Assembly (NCBI GenBank): GCA_937864255.1
Contig: CALMIT010000129.1
Coordinates: 1 to 5,171 of the forward strand
Direction of reading: 5' to 3'
Length of the DNA stretch: 5,171 bases
Source: an uncultured Saprospiraceae bacterium
GTDB taxonomy: Bacteria; Bacteroidota; Bacteroidia; Chitinophagales; Saprospiraceae
Notes under the pieces: model-generated
Databases searched by the model: none
Seen by the model: the letters and a program-made list of their open reading frames with translations, nothing else
What the model was told of the DNA's origin: nothing
In this document: one piece after another, positions 1-5,171 of the stretch
Layout of the letters: each line of letters opens with the position of its first letter
Numbering within the stretch: the first letter of the stretch is position 1
Made by a program: the position numbers and the translations under genes

Positions 1-1380
1 ATCTTTAAAATAACTGCTCAATCCAAAACAGATCAGCGCAAAACCGAAATACAGCAGCATCCGCCGGCTTTGATAAGGCACGTCCAGGTATTTTTTACCT
101 ATGAAAAATGAAGCCAGCATCATGGTAGCGTAGCAAATCAGCGTAGCCCAAGCCGCGCCCATGTAGCCCCAAACGGGAACCAACCACAAATTCAAAATGA
201 TAGTGATCAGCGCTCCGGCCACCGAAATATAAGCGCCCCAGCGCGTGCGATCGGTAAGTTTGTACCAAATTGAAAAATTGTAATACAGCCCCAAAAACAA
301 ATTGGCAATGAGCAAAACCGGCACTGCGCCCAGCCCGGACCAATAGTCCGGCGCAATGAAATATTTGAAAATATCTATAAAAAGCGTGACGCCCAAAAAG
401 CCGAGTATGCCGGCAATCGCAAAAAATTTTGCCACGTCTGCGTAAGCTTTCGTACTGCCTTCCTTGCCGCGTTCGCGGAAGAAAAAAGGTTCCGCGCCGT
501 AGCGAAATGCCTGCGTAAAAAGCGAAAGCAGCATCGCCAGTTTGTAATTGGCGCCATAAATACCGAGCTGGTGCAGGTTTTCTTCGGTGCTGCCGGGAAG
601 CAGGCGCGTCATCACTTTTCGATCAAACATTTCATTGATCACGTATGAAAAACCTACCACGACGAGGGGCAAAGCGTAGTCCGTCATTTTGCGCCACAGC
701 GCGGGATCAATGGAAAGGCGGAGTTTGAAAAATTGCGGCGCGAGCAGCAGCAAGGTAAAGCCGCTGGCTATCAGATTGGACAGAAAAATATAGCCGATGC
801 CAAATTCCGGCGTATAAATCGCATTCAAAAAAGAGTGTAAAAACTTCCAACTTTCCTGCGCCAGCGCGTAAGGGCAAAATGAGAGGAAAAAAATGTTAGC
901 GCCCAAATTGACCAAAATGCTGCCGAGCCGGATGGCGGCAAATTTCACCGGGCGGCGCTCCAGGCGCAGCCGTGCGAAAGGAATCTCTGCCAGCGCATCG
1001 AGGCACAAAATACCGACCGCGATGCCAACCATATTTGCTTTATCAGGGTAGCCGGAGACGGCCGCCATCCAGGGCGAAAGCAGTAAAAAAATCAAACCCA
1101 GCAAAACCGTGCTACCCACGATAGATGTGAGCGCCGTATCAAAAACCGTTTTTTTACCCGCCTCTGATTCGGTGGCGAAGCGAAAATAAGCCAGCTCCAT
1201 CCGGTAAGTAAAAAGTACCATCGCAAAGCCGATGTAGGCAAAAAGATCGGTCACGATGCCGTATTCTGCCGGCGCAAAAAGGTGCGTATAATAAGGCGTC
1301 AGCAAAAAATACAGCAGCCGCCCTACGATGGAACTGATGCCGTAAATGGCGGTCTCGCCTGCGAGTTTGCGAATGGACAT
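1..1380 (-). CDS. Polysaccharide/oligosaccharide flippase (Wzx-like, MOP superfamily), C-terminal end cut off by the window
   Basis: Inner-membrane flippase expected to move lipid-linked sugar units across the cytoplasmic membrane for O-antigen, capsule or exopolysaccharide assembly; the substrate cannot be read from sequence. The frame is open for 460 codons from ATG 1380 to base 1 with no stop, so the C-terminus lies outside. An in-frame TGA at 1396-1398 with no start codon after it except 1380 fixes the start. The protein is very hydrophobic, with about 13 likely membrane spans (roughly residues 8-28, 43-63, 82-102, 115-132, 150-172, 190-213, 235-253, 274-296, 318-338, 345-372, 384-402, 405-427, 441-455). 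It opens with MSIRKLAGETAIYG and carries AYFRFATE (64-71), FDRKVMTRLLPG (252-263) and FRYGAEPFFFRERG (292-305), all typical of Bacteroidota members of this family, which usually run to about 480-500 residues and 14 spans. It probably has its own promoter. No glycosyltransferase is visible; any partners would lie beyond base 1. Confidence 0.9.
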   Translation of the reverse strand, partial: MSIRKLAGETAIYGISSIVGRLLYFLLTPYYTHLFAPAEYGIVTDLFAYIGFAMVLFTYRMELAYFRFATESEAGKKTVFDTALTSIVGSTVLLGLIFLLLSPWMAAVSGYPDKANMVGIAVGILCLDALAEIPFARLRLERRPVKFAAIRLGSILVNLGANIFFLSFCPYALAQESWKFLHSFLNAIYTPEFGIGYIFLSNLIASGFTLLLLAPQFFKLRLSIDPALWRKMTDYALPLVVVGFSYVINEMFDRKVMTRLLPGSTEENLHQLGIYGANYKLAMLLSLFTQAFRYGAEPFFFRERGKEGSTKAYADVAKFFAIAGILGFLGVTLFIDIFKYFIAPDYWSGLGAVPVLLIANLFLGLYYNFSIWYKLTDRTRWGAYISVAGALITIILNLWLVPVWGYMGAAWATLICYATMMLASFFIGKKYLDVPYQSRRMLLYFGFALICFGLSSYFKD

Positions 1381-1407
1381 CGAATGGTTTGATGATCAGA
1401 ATTGGGG

Positions 1408-1415
1408 CGAAGTTA
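1408..1415 (-). promoter_or_regulatory. Candidate Bacteroidota -7 box upstream of the flippase gene
   Basis: Read on the minus strand, TAACTTCG matches the Bacteroidota -7 consensus TAnnTTTG at all but one fixed position and is preceded by a pyrimidine tract. It ends 28 bases before the flippase ATG, implying a leader of roughly 20-25 bases with no Shine-Dalgarno sequence. No clear -33 TTG lies at the usual distance, so this rests on the -7 box and on its close resemblance to the sequence at 2423-2440. Confidence 0.4.
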
Positions 1416-1488
1416 GGAAAAGGACAGGCAAAAAGTTTCTGCTTTTTGAATATACTTAGCCAATTTTTCTACGCAATACAAAATTGTT

Positions 1489-1836
1489 TTAATCCACTCC
1501 TCTTTTCACCTGTTCTGAAAGTTTCTTCGGCGCTACCGCGCAGTACGCCGTCGTCAACACATCCCTGAAAATGTCCTCGCCCACCCACGTCAGGTCTACA
1601 AAAGTCCAGCCTTGTTTGCCCCATTTGTTGGGTACGGGAAAAATGACCGAGCGGTCAAAAGCCGAAAACACATCCTGATCTACCTCCGACAATTTTACGC
1701 AGCCACGCTGCCGTGCCACATCCAGGGTCGCAAATATCTTTTTGCCCACCCGGAAGGACGGCTTTTCAAAATGCGGCTGCTCCGTCGCTTCGGGAAAAGA
1801 AAGGGCGAGCCGCCGGAAGGTTTCCGAATCAATCAT
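1489..1836 (-). CDS. MmcQ/YjbR family protein (DUF419)
   Basis: Small cytoplasmic protein of 115 residues, the usual full length for the MmcQ/YjbR family. This family has a CyaY-like fold and is often annotated as DNA-binding, but its cellular role is poorly defined. Recognisable blocks are ALSFPEATEQPHFEKPSFRV (11-30), KKIFATLD (32-39), VPNKWGKQGWTFVDL (68-82) and AYCAVAPKKL (97-106); the PEATE...P.F...SFRV...FATL pattern and the closing Y..VAPKKL helix are the family hallmarks. The ATG at 1836 gives the standard N-terminus (M-x-x-E-x-F-R). It lies 4 bases after the stop of the acetyltransferase gene and has no promoter-like box or Shine-Dalgarno of its own, so it is probably translated from the same message. 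Nothing appears broken. Family assignment is confident; biochemical function is not. Confidence 0.88.
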   Translation of the reverse strand: MIDSETFRRLALSFPEATEQPHFEKPSFRVGKKIFATLDVARQRGCVKLSEVDQDVFSAFDRSVIFPVPNKWGKQGWTFVDLTWVGEDIFRDVLTTAYCAVAPKKLSEQVKRGVD

Positions 1837-1840
1837 GATA

Positions 1841-2344
1841 TTATCGTTTTTTCAATTCCCAGCGCCAGATGGCGCCGTCGTCCGGGTCGTCCAGCGCTTC
1901 TATGAATTTAAAATTATGCTTGCGCAAAACGCACACCGAGGCATTTTCTTCCGCCAGCGTGTGCGCCCGGATAGTTGTTACTTCTTTAAAACCAAAAGCG
2001 CGGTCTATCAACATCCCGGCGATTTCGGTAGCCAGTCCACGTCCGCGAAAATCTTCCGCCACCTCGTAGCCGATTTCCACTACCCCCTCCGCGTCGGGTT
2101 CGCCTTTGTAACCGCAATTGCCAACCAAAGTATTCTGCTCCACGAGGATGGGCAGGTAAGTCCACCAAATTTGCGAAGCCGGATTTTCGGTAATTTTTTT
2201 CAAAGCGAATTCAAAAATAAAATCGCCGAACTCCGTCCATTTTGCCGGTATCGTCCAACGCGTTTGCTGCGCCAGCGCCTCATCACCCTGCAAAATCAGT
2301 TCGAGCAGTGCTTTGTCGCAATTCACCAGTTCTATTTTTTTCAT
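1841..2344 (-). CDS. GNAT family N-acetyltransferase (RimJ/RimL type)
   Basis: Predicted cytoplasmic acetyl-CoA-dependent N-acetyltransferase; the acceptor (protein N-terminus, small amine or drug) cannot be told from sequence. With the start at ATG 2344 it has 167 residues, typical for the family. The acetyl-CoA-binding motif A is RGRGLA at 100-105 (R-x-x-G-x-A), preceded by the beta-4 strand VVEIGYEV (88-95); motif B appears as ENASVCVLRKHNF (133-145). NCGYKGEP (76-83) is also typical of this subgroup. Two earlier in-frame starts exist, ATG 2368 and TTG 2371. I prefer 2344 because the family N-terminus begins around KKIELVN, an AGGA lies 3 bases before this ATG, and the promoter-like box at 2374-2381 would place the transcript start near 2368. 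It is followed after 4 bases by the MmcQ/YjbR gene, suggesting a two-gene operon. Confidence 0.9.
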   Translation of the reverse strand: MKKIELVNCDKALLELILQGDEALAQQTRWTIPAKWTEFGDFIFEFALKKITENPASQIWWTYLPILVEQNTLVGNCGYKGEPDAEGVVEIGYEVAEDFRGRGLATEIAGMLIDRAFGFKEVTTIRAHTLAEENASVCVLRKHNFKFIEALDDPDDGAIWRWELKKR

Positions 2345-2373
2345 TATTCCTATTATTAAAAACGGCATCAACG

Positions 2374-2381
2374 CAAAGCTA
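2374..2381 (-). promoter_or_regulatory. Candidate -7 promoter box for the acetyltransferase-MmcQ operon
   Basis: On the minus strand TAGCTTTG is an exact match to the Bacteroidota -7 consensus TAnnTTTG. It ends 30 bases before ATG 2344, nearly the same spacing as at the flippase gene. No good -33 TTG is seen at the expected distance. A second, weaker box (TAATTTCG, 2424-2431) lies 50 bases upstream, so tandem promoters are possible. Confidence 0.45.
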
Positions 2382-2388
2382 AAAAGGC

Positions 2389-2423
2389 AAAAAGATCAGC
2401 CGCCAGACCCTGTTTCGTCGGCG
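2389..2423 (-). terminator. Possible weak intrinsic terminator after the DUF6090-type gene
   Basis: In the minus-strand transcript, CGCCGAC (from 2423) pairs with GTC plus GGCG (down to 2401) across an 8-base loop with one bulged U. This gives seven base pairs, followed after 7 bases by five Us (2393-2389). It starts 21 bases after the DUF6090-type stop. The bulge and the gap before the U-run make it a modest candidate. Confidence 0.3.
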
Positions 2424-2431
2424 CGAAATTA
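2424..2431 (-). promoter_or_regulatory. Second candidate -7 box upstream of the acetyltransferase
   Basis: TAATTTCG on the minus strand differs from TAnnTTTG at one fixed position and sits in an 18-base stretch almost identical to that upstream of the flippase gene. A transcript from here would carry the 2401-2423 hairpin in its leader. It is weaker than the exact match at 2374-2381. Confidence 0.3.
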
Positions 2432-2443
2432 GAAAAAGGAAGT

Positions 2444-3103
2444 TCAATCCAAACGGCGAAGTTCCTGTCGTATCTGGCTTTGCAATACGCCGATGCGCTC
2501 CAGTTGTTTTTGGAGCAGCGCGATCTGCCGGCTTTTAAAATTTTTATTATAACCAATCAAATTAATAAAACGGAGAGAACGAATGATGCTACGGTTTTGA
2601 ATGGAATCGGCTCCGCCCAAATTTTCTTCATAAAAGGGAAGCAATCTTTCCAGCACCACTTTGCGGTCTATGGCGCTGTATTCTTTGATTTCCCAAAAGT
2701 GAATGTCGTAATACGAGATCAAATCTTTCAGCAAATTCCTGTTTTTTATAAGCCCCGATTCGCCCGTCTGAGTGAGTTCTTTATAAGCCAGATCATTGAT
2801 GGGTATGGTGGAATAAACAGGCTGGGTCTGAATGAAAAAATCAAGACTATCCACCTCCCTGCCTCCTATTGAATATTCAATGATGCTGTCCGAGGCGCGC
2901 GCCACGTCTTTCAAATCATTTATTTCCTGGTAAATTTTCAGCGAGTCTTCCGACAAATTTTCCTCAAAGTGCCGCAGATAACGCACCTGTTTGGCTTCGT
3001 TTTGAGCATTTTCGCGCCATTCATTCAACATAAATGACAAAGTGATACTAAAAACGATGGTCAGCATTTCCAGCAAATAGTTTTTAAAATTTTTCTGTGC
3101 CAT
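2444..3103 (-). CDS. DUF6090-type single-pass membrane protein, function unknown
   Basis: A 219-residue protein with one N-terminal membrane helix (about 10-26) after a short basic tail, followed by LNEWREN (26-32). The layout E-x2-hydrophobic helix-N-x-W-x-E matches the start of DUF6090 proteins, which I know mainly from Bacteroidota. The rest is soluble, charged and mostly helical, with likely coiled-coil stretches at about 38-70 and 190-218. The block YKELTQTGESGLIKNRNLL (107-125) followed by YYD (131-133) matches the second conserved part of the family. No catalytic motif is visible, and the orientation of the soluble part is uncertain. An in-frame TAA at 3116-3118 leaves ATG 3103 as the most upstream start; the next Met (13) lies inside the helix. 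There is no Shine-Dalgarno. The gene is set apart from both neighbours by terminator and promoter signals, so it is probably monocistronic. Family assignment is from memory of the pattern. Confidence 0.8.
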   Translation of the reverse strand: MAQKNFKNYLLEMLTIVFSITLSFMLNEWRENAQNEAKQVRYLRHFEENLSEDSLKIYQEINDLKDVARASDSIIEYSIGGREVDSLDFFIQTQPVYSTIPINDLAYKELTQTGESGLIKNRNLLKDLISYYDIHFWEIKEYSAIDRKVVLERLLPFYEENLGGADSIQNRSIIRSLRFINLIGYNKNFKSRQIALLQKQLERIGVLQSQIRQELRRLD

Positions 3104-3105
3104 TG

Positions 3106-3113
3106 CAAAATTA
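3106..3113 (-). promoter_or_regulatory. Candidate -7 box directly abutting the DUF6090-type start codon
   Basis: TAATTTTG on the minus strand is an exact TAnnTTTG match but ends only 2 bases before ATG 3103. If functional it would put the transcript start at or within a few bases of the ATG, giving a leaderless or near-leaderless mRNA. The region where a -33 element should lie is GC-rich (GCCGGCCGGC) and lacks TTG. The surrounding DNA is AT-rich, so a chance match is possible. Confidence 0.3.
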
Positions 3114-3123
3114 TTTTAATCCG

Positions 3124-3138
3124 AGCCGCCGGCCGGCT
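3124..3138. repeat. Short GC-rich inverted repeat upstream of the DUF6090-type gene
   Basis: AGCCG (3124-3128) and CGGCT (3134-3138) are inverted copies around a 5-base loop, and the overlapping GCCGGCCGGC is a perfect 10-base palindrome. It lies just upstream of the candidate -7 box at 3106-3113, where a regulator or -33 contact would fall. There is no U-tract, so it is not a terminator. It could be an operator or chance. Confidence 0.25.
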
Positions 3139-3280
3139 TCCGCATCCATCACGGTCAATAAATTTTTTTAAAAATAATACGCGACAGCTCTTTCACGTAT
3201 CGCCTGCCCGTCCGAAAATCTGTCGCCACCCAATCGGCAGCAATACACAACAGATTTGTGATTTCATGATGATTTTTTAT

Positions 3281-3328
3281 TTAAAAACGGCAAAACTGCG
3301 CACGCTGCGGCGCGCAGTTTCGCCGCAG
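3281..3328 (-). terminator. Intrinsic terminator of the TonB-dependent receptor gene, with two interlocking stems
   Basis: The structure begins 7 bases after the receptor stop. In the minus-strand transcript a first stem, CTGCGGCG (3328-3321) with CGCCGCAG (3312-3305), encloses an 8-base loop. A second stem, AAACTGCGC (3320-3312) with GCGCAGTTT (3301-3293), is followed by U, GCCG and UUUUU, ending near 3281. The second stem alone is a good Rho-independent terminator: 9 pairs, GC-rich core, then U-rich. The loop of the first stem is the 5' arm of the second, and the two stems share only base 3312, so they could form an H-type pseudoknot or compete. Confidence 0.7.
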
Positions 3329-3335
3329 GCGCATA

Positions 3336-5171
3336 TCAGAAATTTGCGCGAAGCGAAAGTATAAAATTTCTACCCGGCGCTACAATGCCCGAACTATACG
3401 GGCGATAGCGGCGGTCGGTCAGATTTTCCAGACCCGCGCTCGCGGTCAAATGATCGGTGAAGCGGTATGTCGCTTTAAAATTCAGCGTGTACCAACCCGG
3501 CGAATACGGATTGCCGTTTTCGTCGCTGGCGTAGATTTCGGTTTTGCCTTTTTCTTCTTCCGGCAAATCCTCAAATTTTCTCTCACCGCTGTATGCCAGG
3601 TACCACTGTAAATTCAGCCTGTTTGCCGAATAAGTGAGCGCCGATGAGCCAAACCAGGGCGGCGCGTGGCGCGAAGGACTGGTGGAACCGTCGTCCAGTT
3701 CTTCTTCTCCTTTTTGATAATTAAAATCAGAAGAAAAGCTAAATCCTGCCGACAATTTCACCTCGATACCCGCCTGGATGCCGTACACATTTGCCACAGC
3801 GGCATTTTGAATAGCCTGCACCTGGCTCAATTCGCCGTCGTACACAATGCTGTCCAGCCCGTTGAGTGTAAAATTGCGGCGCACCAGCGCATTTTCCAGC
3901 ACGGTGTAATAGGCGCTCAGGTCTATTTTCACCACATCCGAAAAAACTTTTGCTAGGCTGAAGTCGACGTTGTACGCGTATTCTGCTTCCAAATCCGGGT
4001 TCGGCACTACCACCGAGCCGGGCGCGGAGTCGAAAACTTTGCCCACATCGTCCACATTCGGCGAACGGAAGGCTGTGGCAAAATTTGCGCTGATCACCCA
4101 GTCGGGCGCAGGGCGGTAAACCAAGCCCGCACTGCCGGTGACAGCGCCTTTTGAAATATTGGCCGCGGTGAAAGGAAAAGGATAAAATGTGGTATCAAAA
4201 ATTGCGTCAAGCACAAAATGGTTGTACCGCAAGCCGGCTTGCAGCAGCCATTGGTCAGAAAATTTGTACTGGTCGTTCACGTACGCTGCGTAGGAAGCCC
4301 AATTTGATTGCGGGTATCGCGCAGGGCCGGCTTCGCTCGCGCCGGTAGAAATATTTTCATTGATGCCGGTCGAGGTCACATCATTGTACACATATTCCAA
4401 TCCGTAAAATAGCTCGTTGCGACTGCCGGTTGATTTTACAAAATCTAGATTGACGGAGTAAGCGTCCACTTCTTCTACCCTGATTTCGCGATTGGCTCGG
4501 TTGATGTCGCGGCTGATGCGGCTTTCTTCAAAAAACTGCTGCGCCAGTCGCAGCGACATCTGGTCATAAAAACCGGTCGCTCTTTGGTGCCTCAGGTTCA
4601 GGTTGTTCATCATCCATTTTTGTGGGCCGTAATACCATTCACCGTAGCGCGGCAGCCCGTTTCTGTAACGCACGTGGCGGTCGTAACGCGAATAATCCGA
4701 GGTTTCGGAATAATGAAAACCGTATTGAAAATCCCAATTTTCATTGGGTTTGAAACGCAACTTTTGCATCATGTTGATCTGTGAATATCCCGACGGGCGC
4801 TGCACGCGCGGATCGTCGTTGGTCACCACCACGTCAACGCTGTCCTGCCGCTGCACGTAAAACGGGCGCAGGTACTCGTCAGGGCCTTTGCCGCCCATGC
4901 GCAAATCGCCAAAATCATTGGCGCTGATGCTCGACACCAAAGCCCATTTTTTCCAACCCAGATTGAGGTCAAAATGTCCGGTTTGCTCTTCGTTGGCGGA
5001 AGCGTAGCGGACTACCGCGCTGCCGGCGATGTGCCGCTTTCCGTTCAGCGACAATTGCGGCGTCAGCGTCTGAAAACTCATCACGCCGCCGATGGCGTCG
5101 CTGCCATAAATAACCGAACCGGGGCCGAAGAAAACCTCCGTGCGTTCGGTGGCAAAAGGATCGAGCGAAAT
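3336..5171 (-). CDS. TonB-dependent outer-membrane receptor, N-terminal part outside the window
   Basis: Outer-membrane beta-barrel receptor with a plug domain, using TonB-ExbBD energy to import a scarce ligand such as a siderophore, heme or cobalamin. The frame is open to the window edge, so 611 C-terminal residues are visible; the GTG/ATG codons at 5084-5079 are internal (GGVMSFQT), not the start. Visible residues 9-30 are the end of the plug domain, with TEVFFGPGSVIYGSDAIGGV, the family's usual E-V-x-x-G-P-x-S-x-x-Y-G-S-x-A-I-G-G-V signature. The barrel follows, with strands rich in alternating aromatic residues, a FRSP...NPDL box (368-394) and the C-terminal block ENLTDRRYRPYSSG...APGRNF (582-605), ending in Phe-611 as expected for BAM-dependent insertion. 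The signal peptide, TonB box and first part of the plug are missing. The FRSP/NPDL box and the APGRNF ending suggest the hemoglobin/heme/siderophore branch, but the ligand is unproven. A strong terminator follows the stop. Confidence 0.93.
   Translation of the reverse strand: MSLDPFATERTEVFFGPGSVIYGSDAIGGVMSFQTLTPQLSLNGKRHIAGSAVVRYASANEEQTGHFDLNLGWKKWALVSSISANDFGDLRMGGKGPDEYLRPFYVQRQDSVDVVVTNDDPRVQRPSGYSQINMMQKLRFKPNENWDFQYGFHYSETSDYSRYDRHVRYRNGLPRYGEWYYGPQKWMMNNLNLRHQRATGFYDQMSLRLAQQFFEESRISRDINRANREIRVEEVDAYSVNLDFVKSTGSRNELFYGLEYVYNDVTSTGINENISTGASEAGPARYPQSNWASYAAYVNDQYKFSDQWLLQAGLRYNHFVLDAIFDTTFYPFPFTAANISKGAVTGSAGLVYRPAPDWVISANFATAFRSPNVDDVGKVFDSAPGSVVVPNPDLEAEYAYNVDFSLAKVFSDVVKIDLSAYYTVLENALVRRNFTLNGLDSIVYDGELSQVQAIQNAAVANVYGIQAGIEVKLSAGFSFSSDFNYQKGEEELDDGSTSPSRHAPPWFGSSALTYSANRLNLQWYLAYSGERKFEDLPEEEKGKTEIYASDENGNPYSPGWYTLNFKATYRFTDHLTASAGLENLTDRRYRPYSSGIVAPGRNFILSLRANF

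Larger units (their letters stand above)
3104..3335. other. Intergenic region between the receptor and DUF6090-type genes
   Basis: These 232 bases hold the receptor terminator at the high-coordinate end and the inverted repeat and -7-like box next to the DUF6090-type gene. The middle (about 3140-3280) has an AT-rich run at 3159-3178 and no RNA gene or convincing protein gene. Short minus-strand open stretches exist (24 codons from ATG 3267; 42 codons stop to stop, 3155-3280), but neither has support. Confidence 0.6.

Noticed and set aside
95..557. Minus-strand open frames of 82 and 60 codons within the flippase gene.
   Set aside because: They lie in another frame of the same strand, inside an uninterrupted 460-codon flippase frame that has proper hydrophobic segments.
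1461..1486. Inverted repeat CAATTTT (1461-1467) and AAAATTG (1480-1486) downstream of the MmcQ/YjbR gene, as a possible terminator.
   Set aside because: The stem is only 7 pairs, almost all A-T, with a 12-base loop and no following U-tract in transcript direction.
1742..2359. Plus-strand open frame of 205 codons covering the acetyltransferase and part of the MmcQ/YjbR gene.
   Set aside because: It is antisense to two genes with clear family motifs, its product has no recognisable domain, and its composition (rich in R, F, S, Q) is what a mirrored coding frame gives.
2368..2556. Minus-strand 62-codon frame spanning the DUF6090-type 3' end and the acetyltransferase leader.
   Set aside because: It overlaps the DUF6090-type gene in another frame and continues through the promoter/terminator region; no family resemblance.
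2480..2872. Plus-strand open frame of 130 codons inside the DUF6090-type gene.
   Set aside because: Antisense shadow of a gene with a good membrane helix and conserved motifs; no motif of its own.
3201..3267. 24-codon minus-strand frame from ATG 3267.
   Set aside because: Very short, with no start-site signal, no homology I recognise, and lying between terminator and promoter elements.
5079..5084. GTG/ATG codons at 5084 and 5081 as a start for the receptor.
   Set aside because: The frame stays open to the window edge and the residues before them are the conserved TonB plug motif (GPGSVIYGSDAIGG), so these codons are internal.
1..5171. Possible defence, CRISPR, mobile-element or biosynthetic system.
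   Set aside because: No direct repeat arrays, transposase or integrase motifs, terminal inverted repeats, nuclease/helicase motifs or clustered pathway enzymes are visible; all genes belong to common families.

Overview
The window looks like chromosomal DNA of a member of the Bacteroidota. The evidence is a TonB-dependent receptor of the kind abundant in that phylum, a DUF6090-type membrane protein (a family I know mainly from Bacteroidota), several matches to the Bacteroidota -7 promoter box (TAnnTTTG or close variants), and almost no Shine-Dalgarno sequences ahead of the genes. Base composition is moderate, with AT-rich intergenic DNA. A Saprospiria/Chitinophagia-like source is my guess and is not demonstrated.

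All five recognisable genes lie on the minus strand, so transcription runs from high to low coordinates. In that order they are: the C-terminal 611 residues of a TonB-dependent outer-membrane receptor (5171-3336, N-terminus outside the window); a 232-base intergenic region holding a strong GC-rich hairpin/U-tract terminator with unusual interlocking stems; a single-pass membrane protein of DUF6090 type (3103-2444); a short spacer with a possible weak terminator and one or two promoter boxes; a GNAT acetyltransferase (2344-1841) followed after 4 bases by an MmcQ/YjbR-family protein (1836-1489), probably one transcript; a 108-base spacer with a promoter-like box; and a multi-spanning polysaccharide flippase (1380 to beyond base 1, C-terminal end missing).

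The genes do not form an obvious single pathway. Three act at the envelope (outer-membrane nutrient uptake, an inner-membrane protein of unknown role, export of lipid-linked sugar units) and two are small cytoplasmic proteins. Each unit seems to have its own promoter, so this reads as ordinary core or lightly accessory chromosome. I found no tRNA, rRNA, CRISPR array, insertion sequence, phage gene, toxin-antitoxin pair or defence island. I see no convincing new multi-gene system. The items most worth a second look are the double stem after the receptor gene, the promoter box abutting the DUF6090 start codon, the heme-receptor-like FRSP/NPDL box that lacks its histidine, and a near-identical 18-base motif upstream of two genes.
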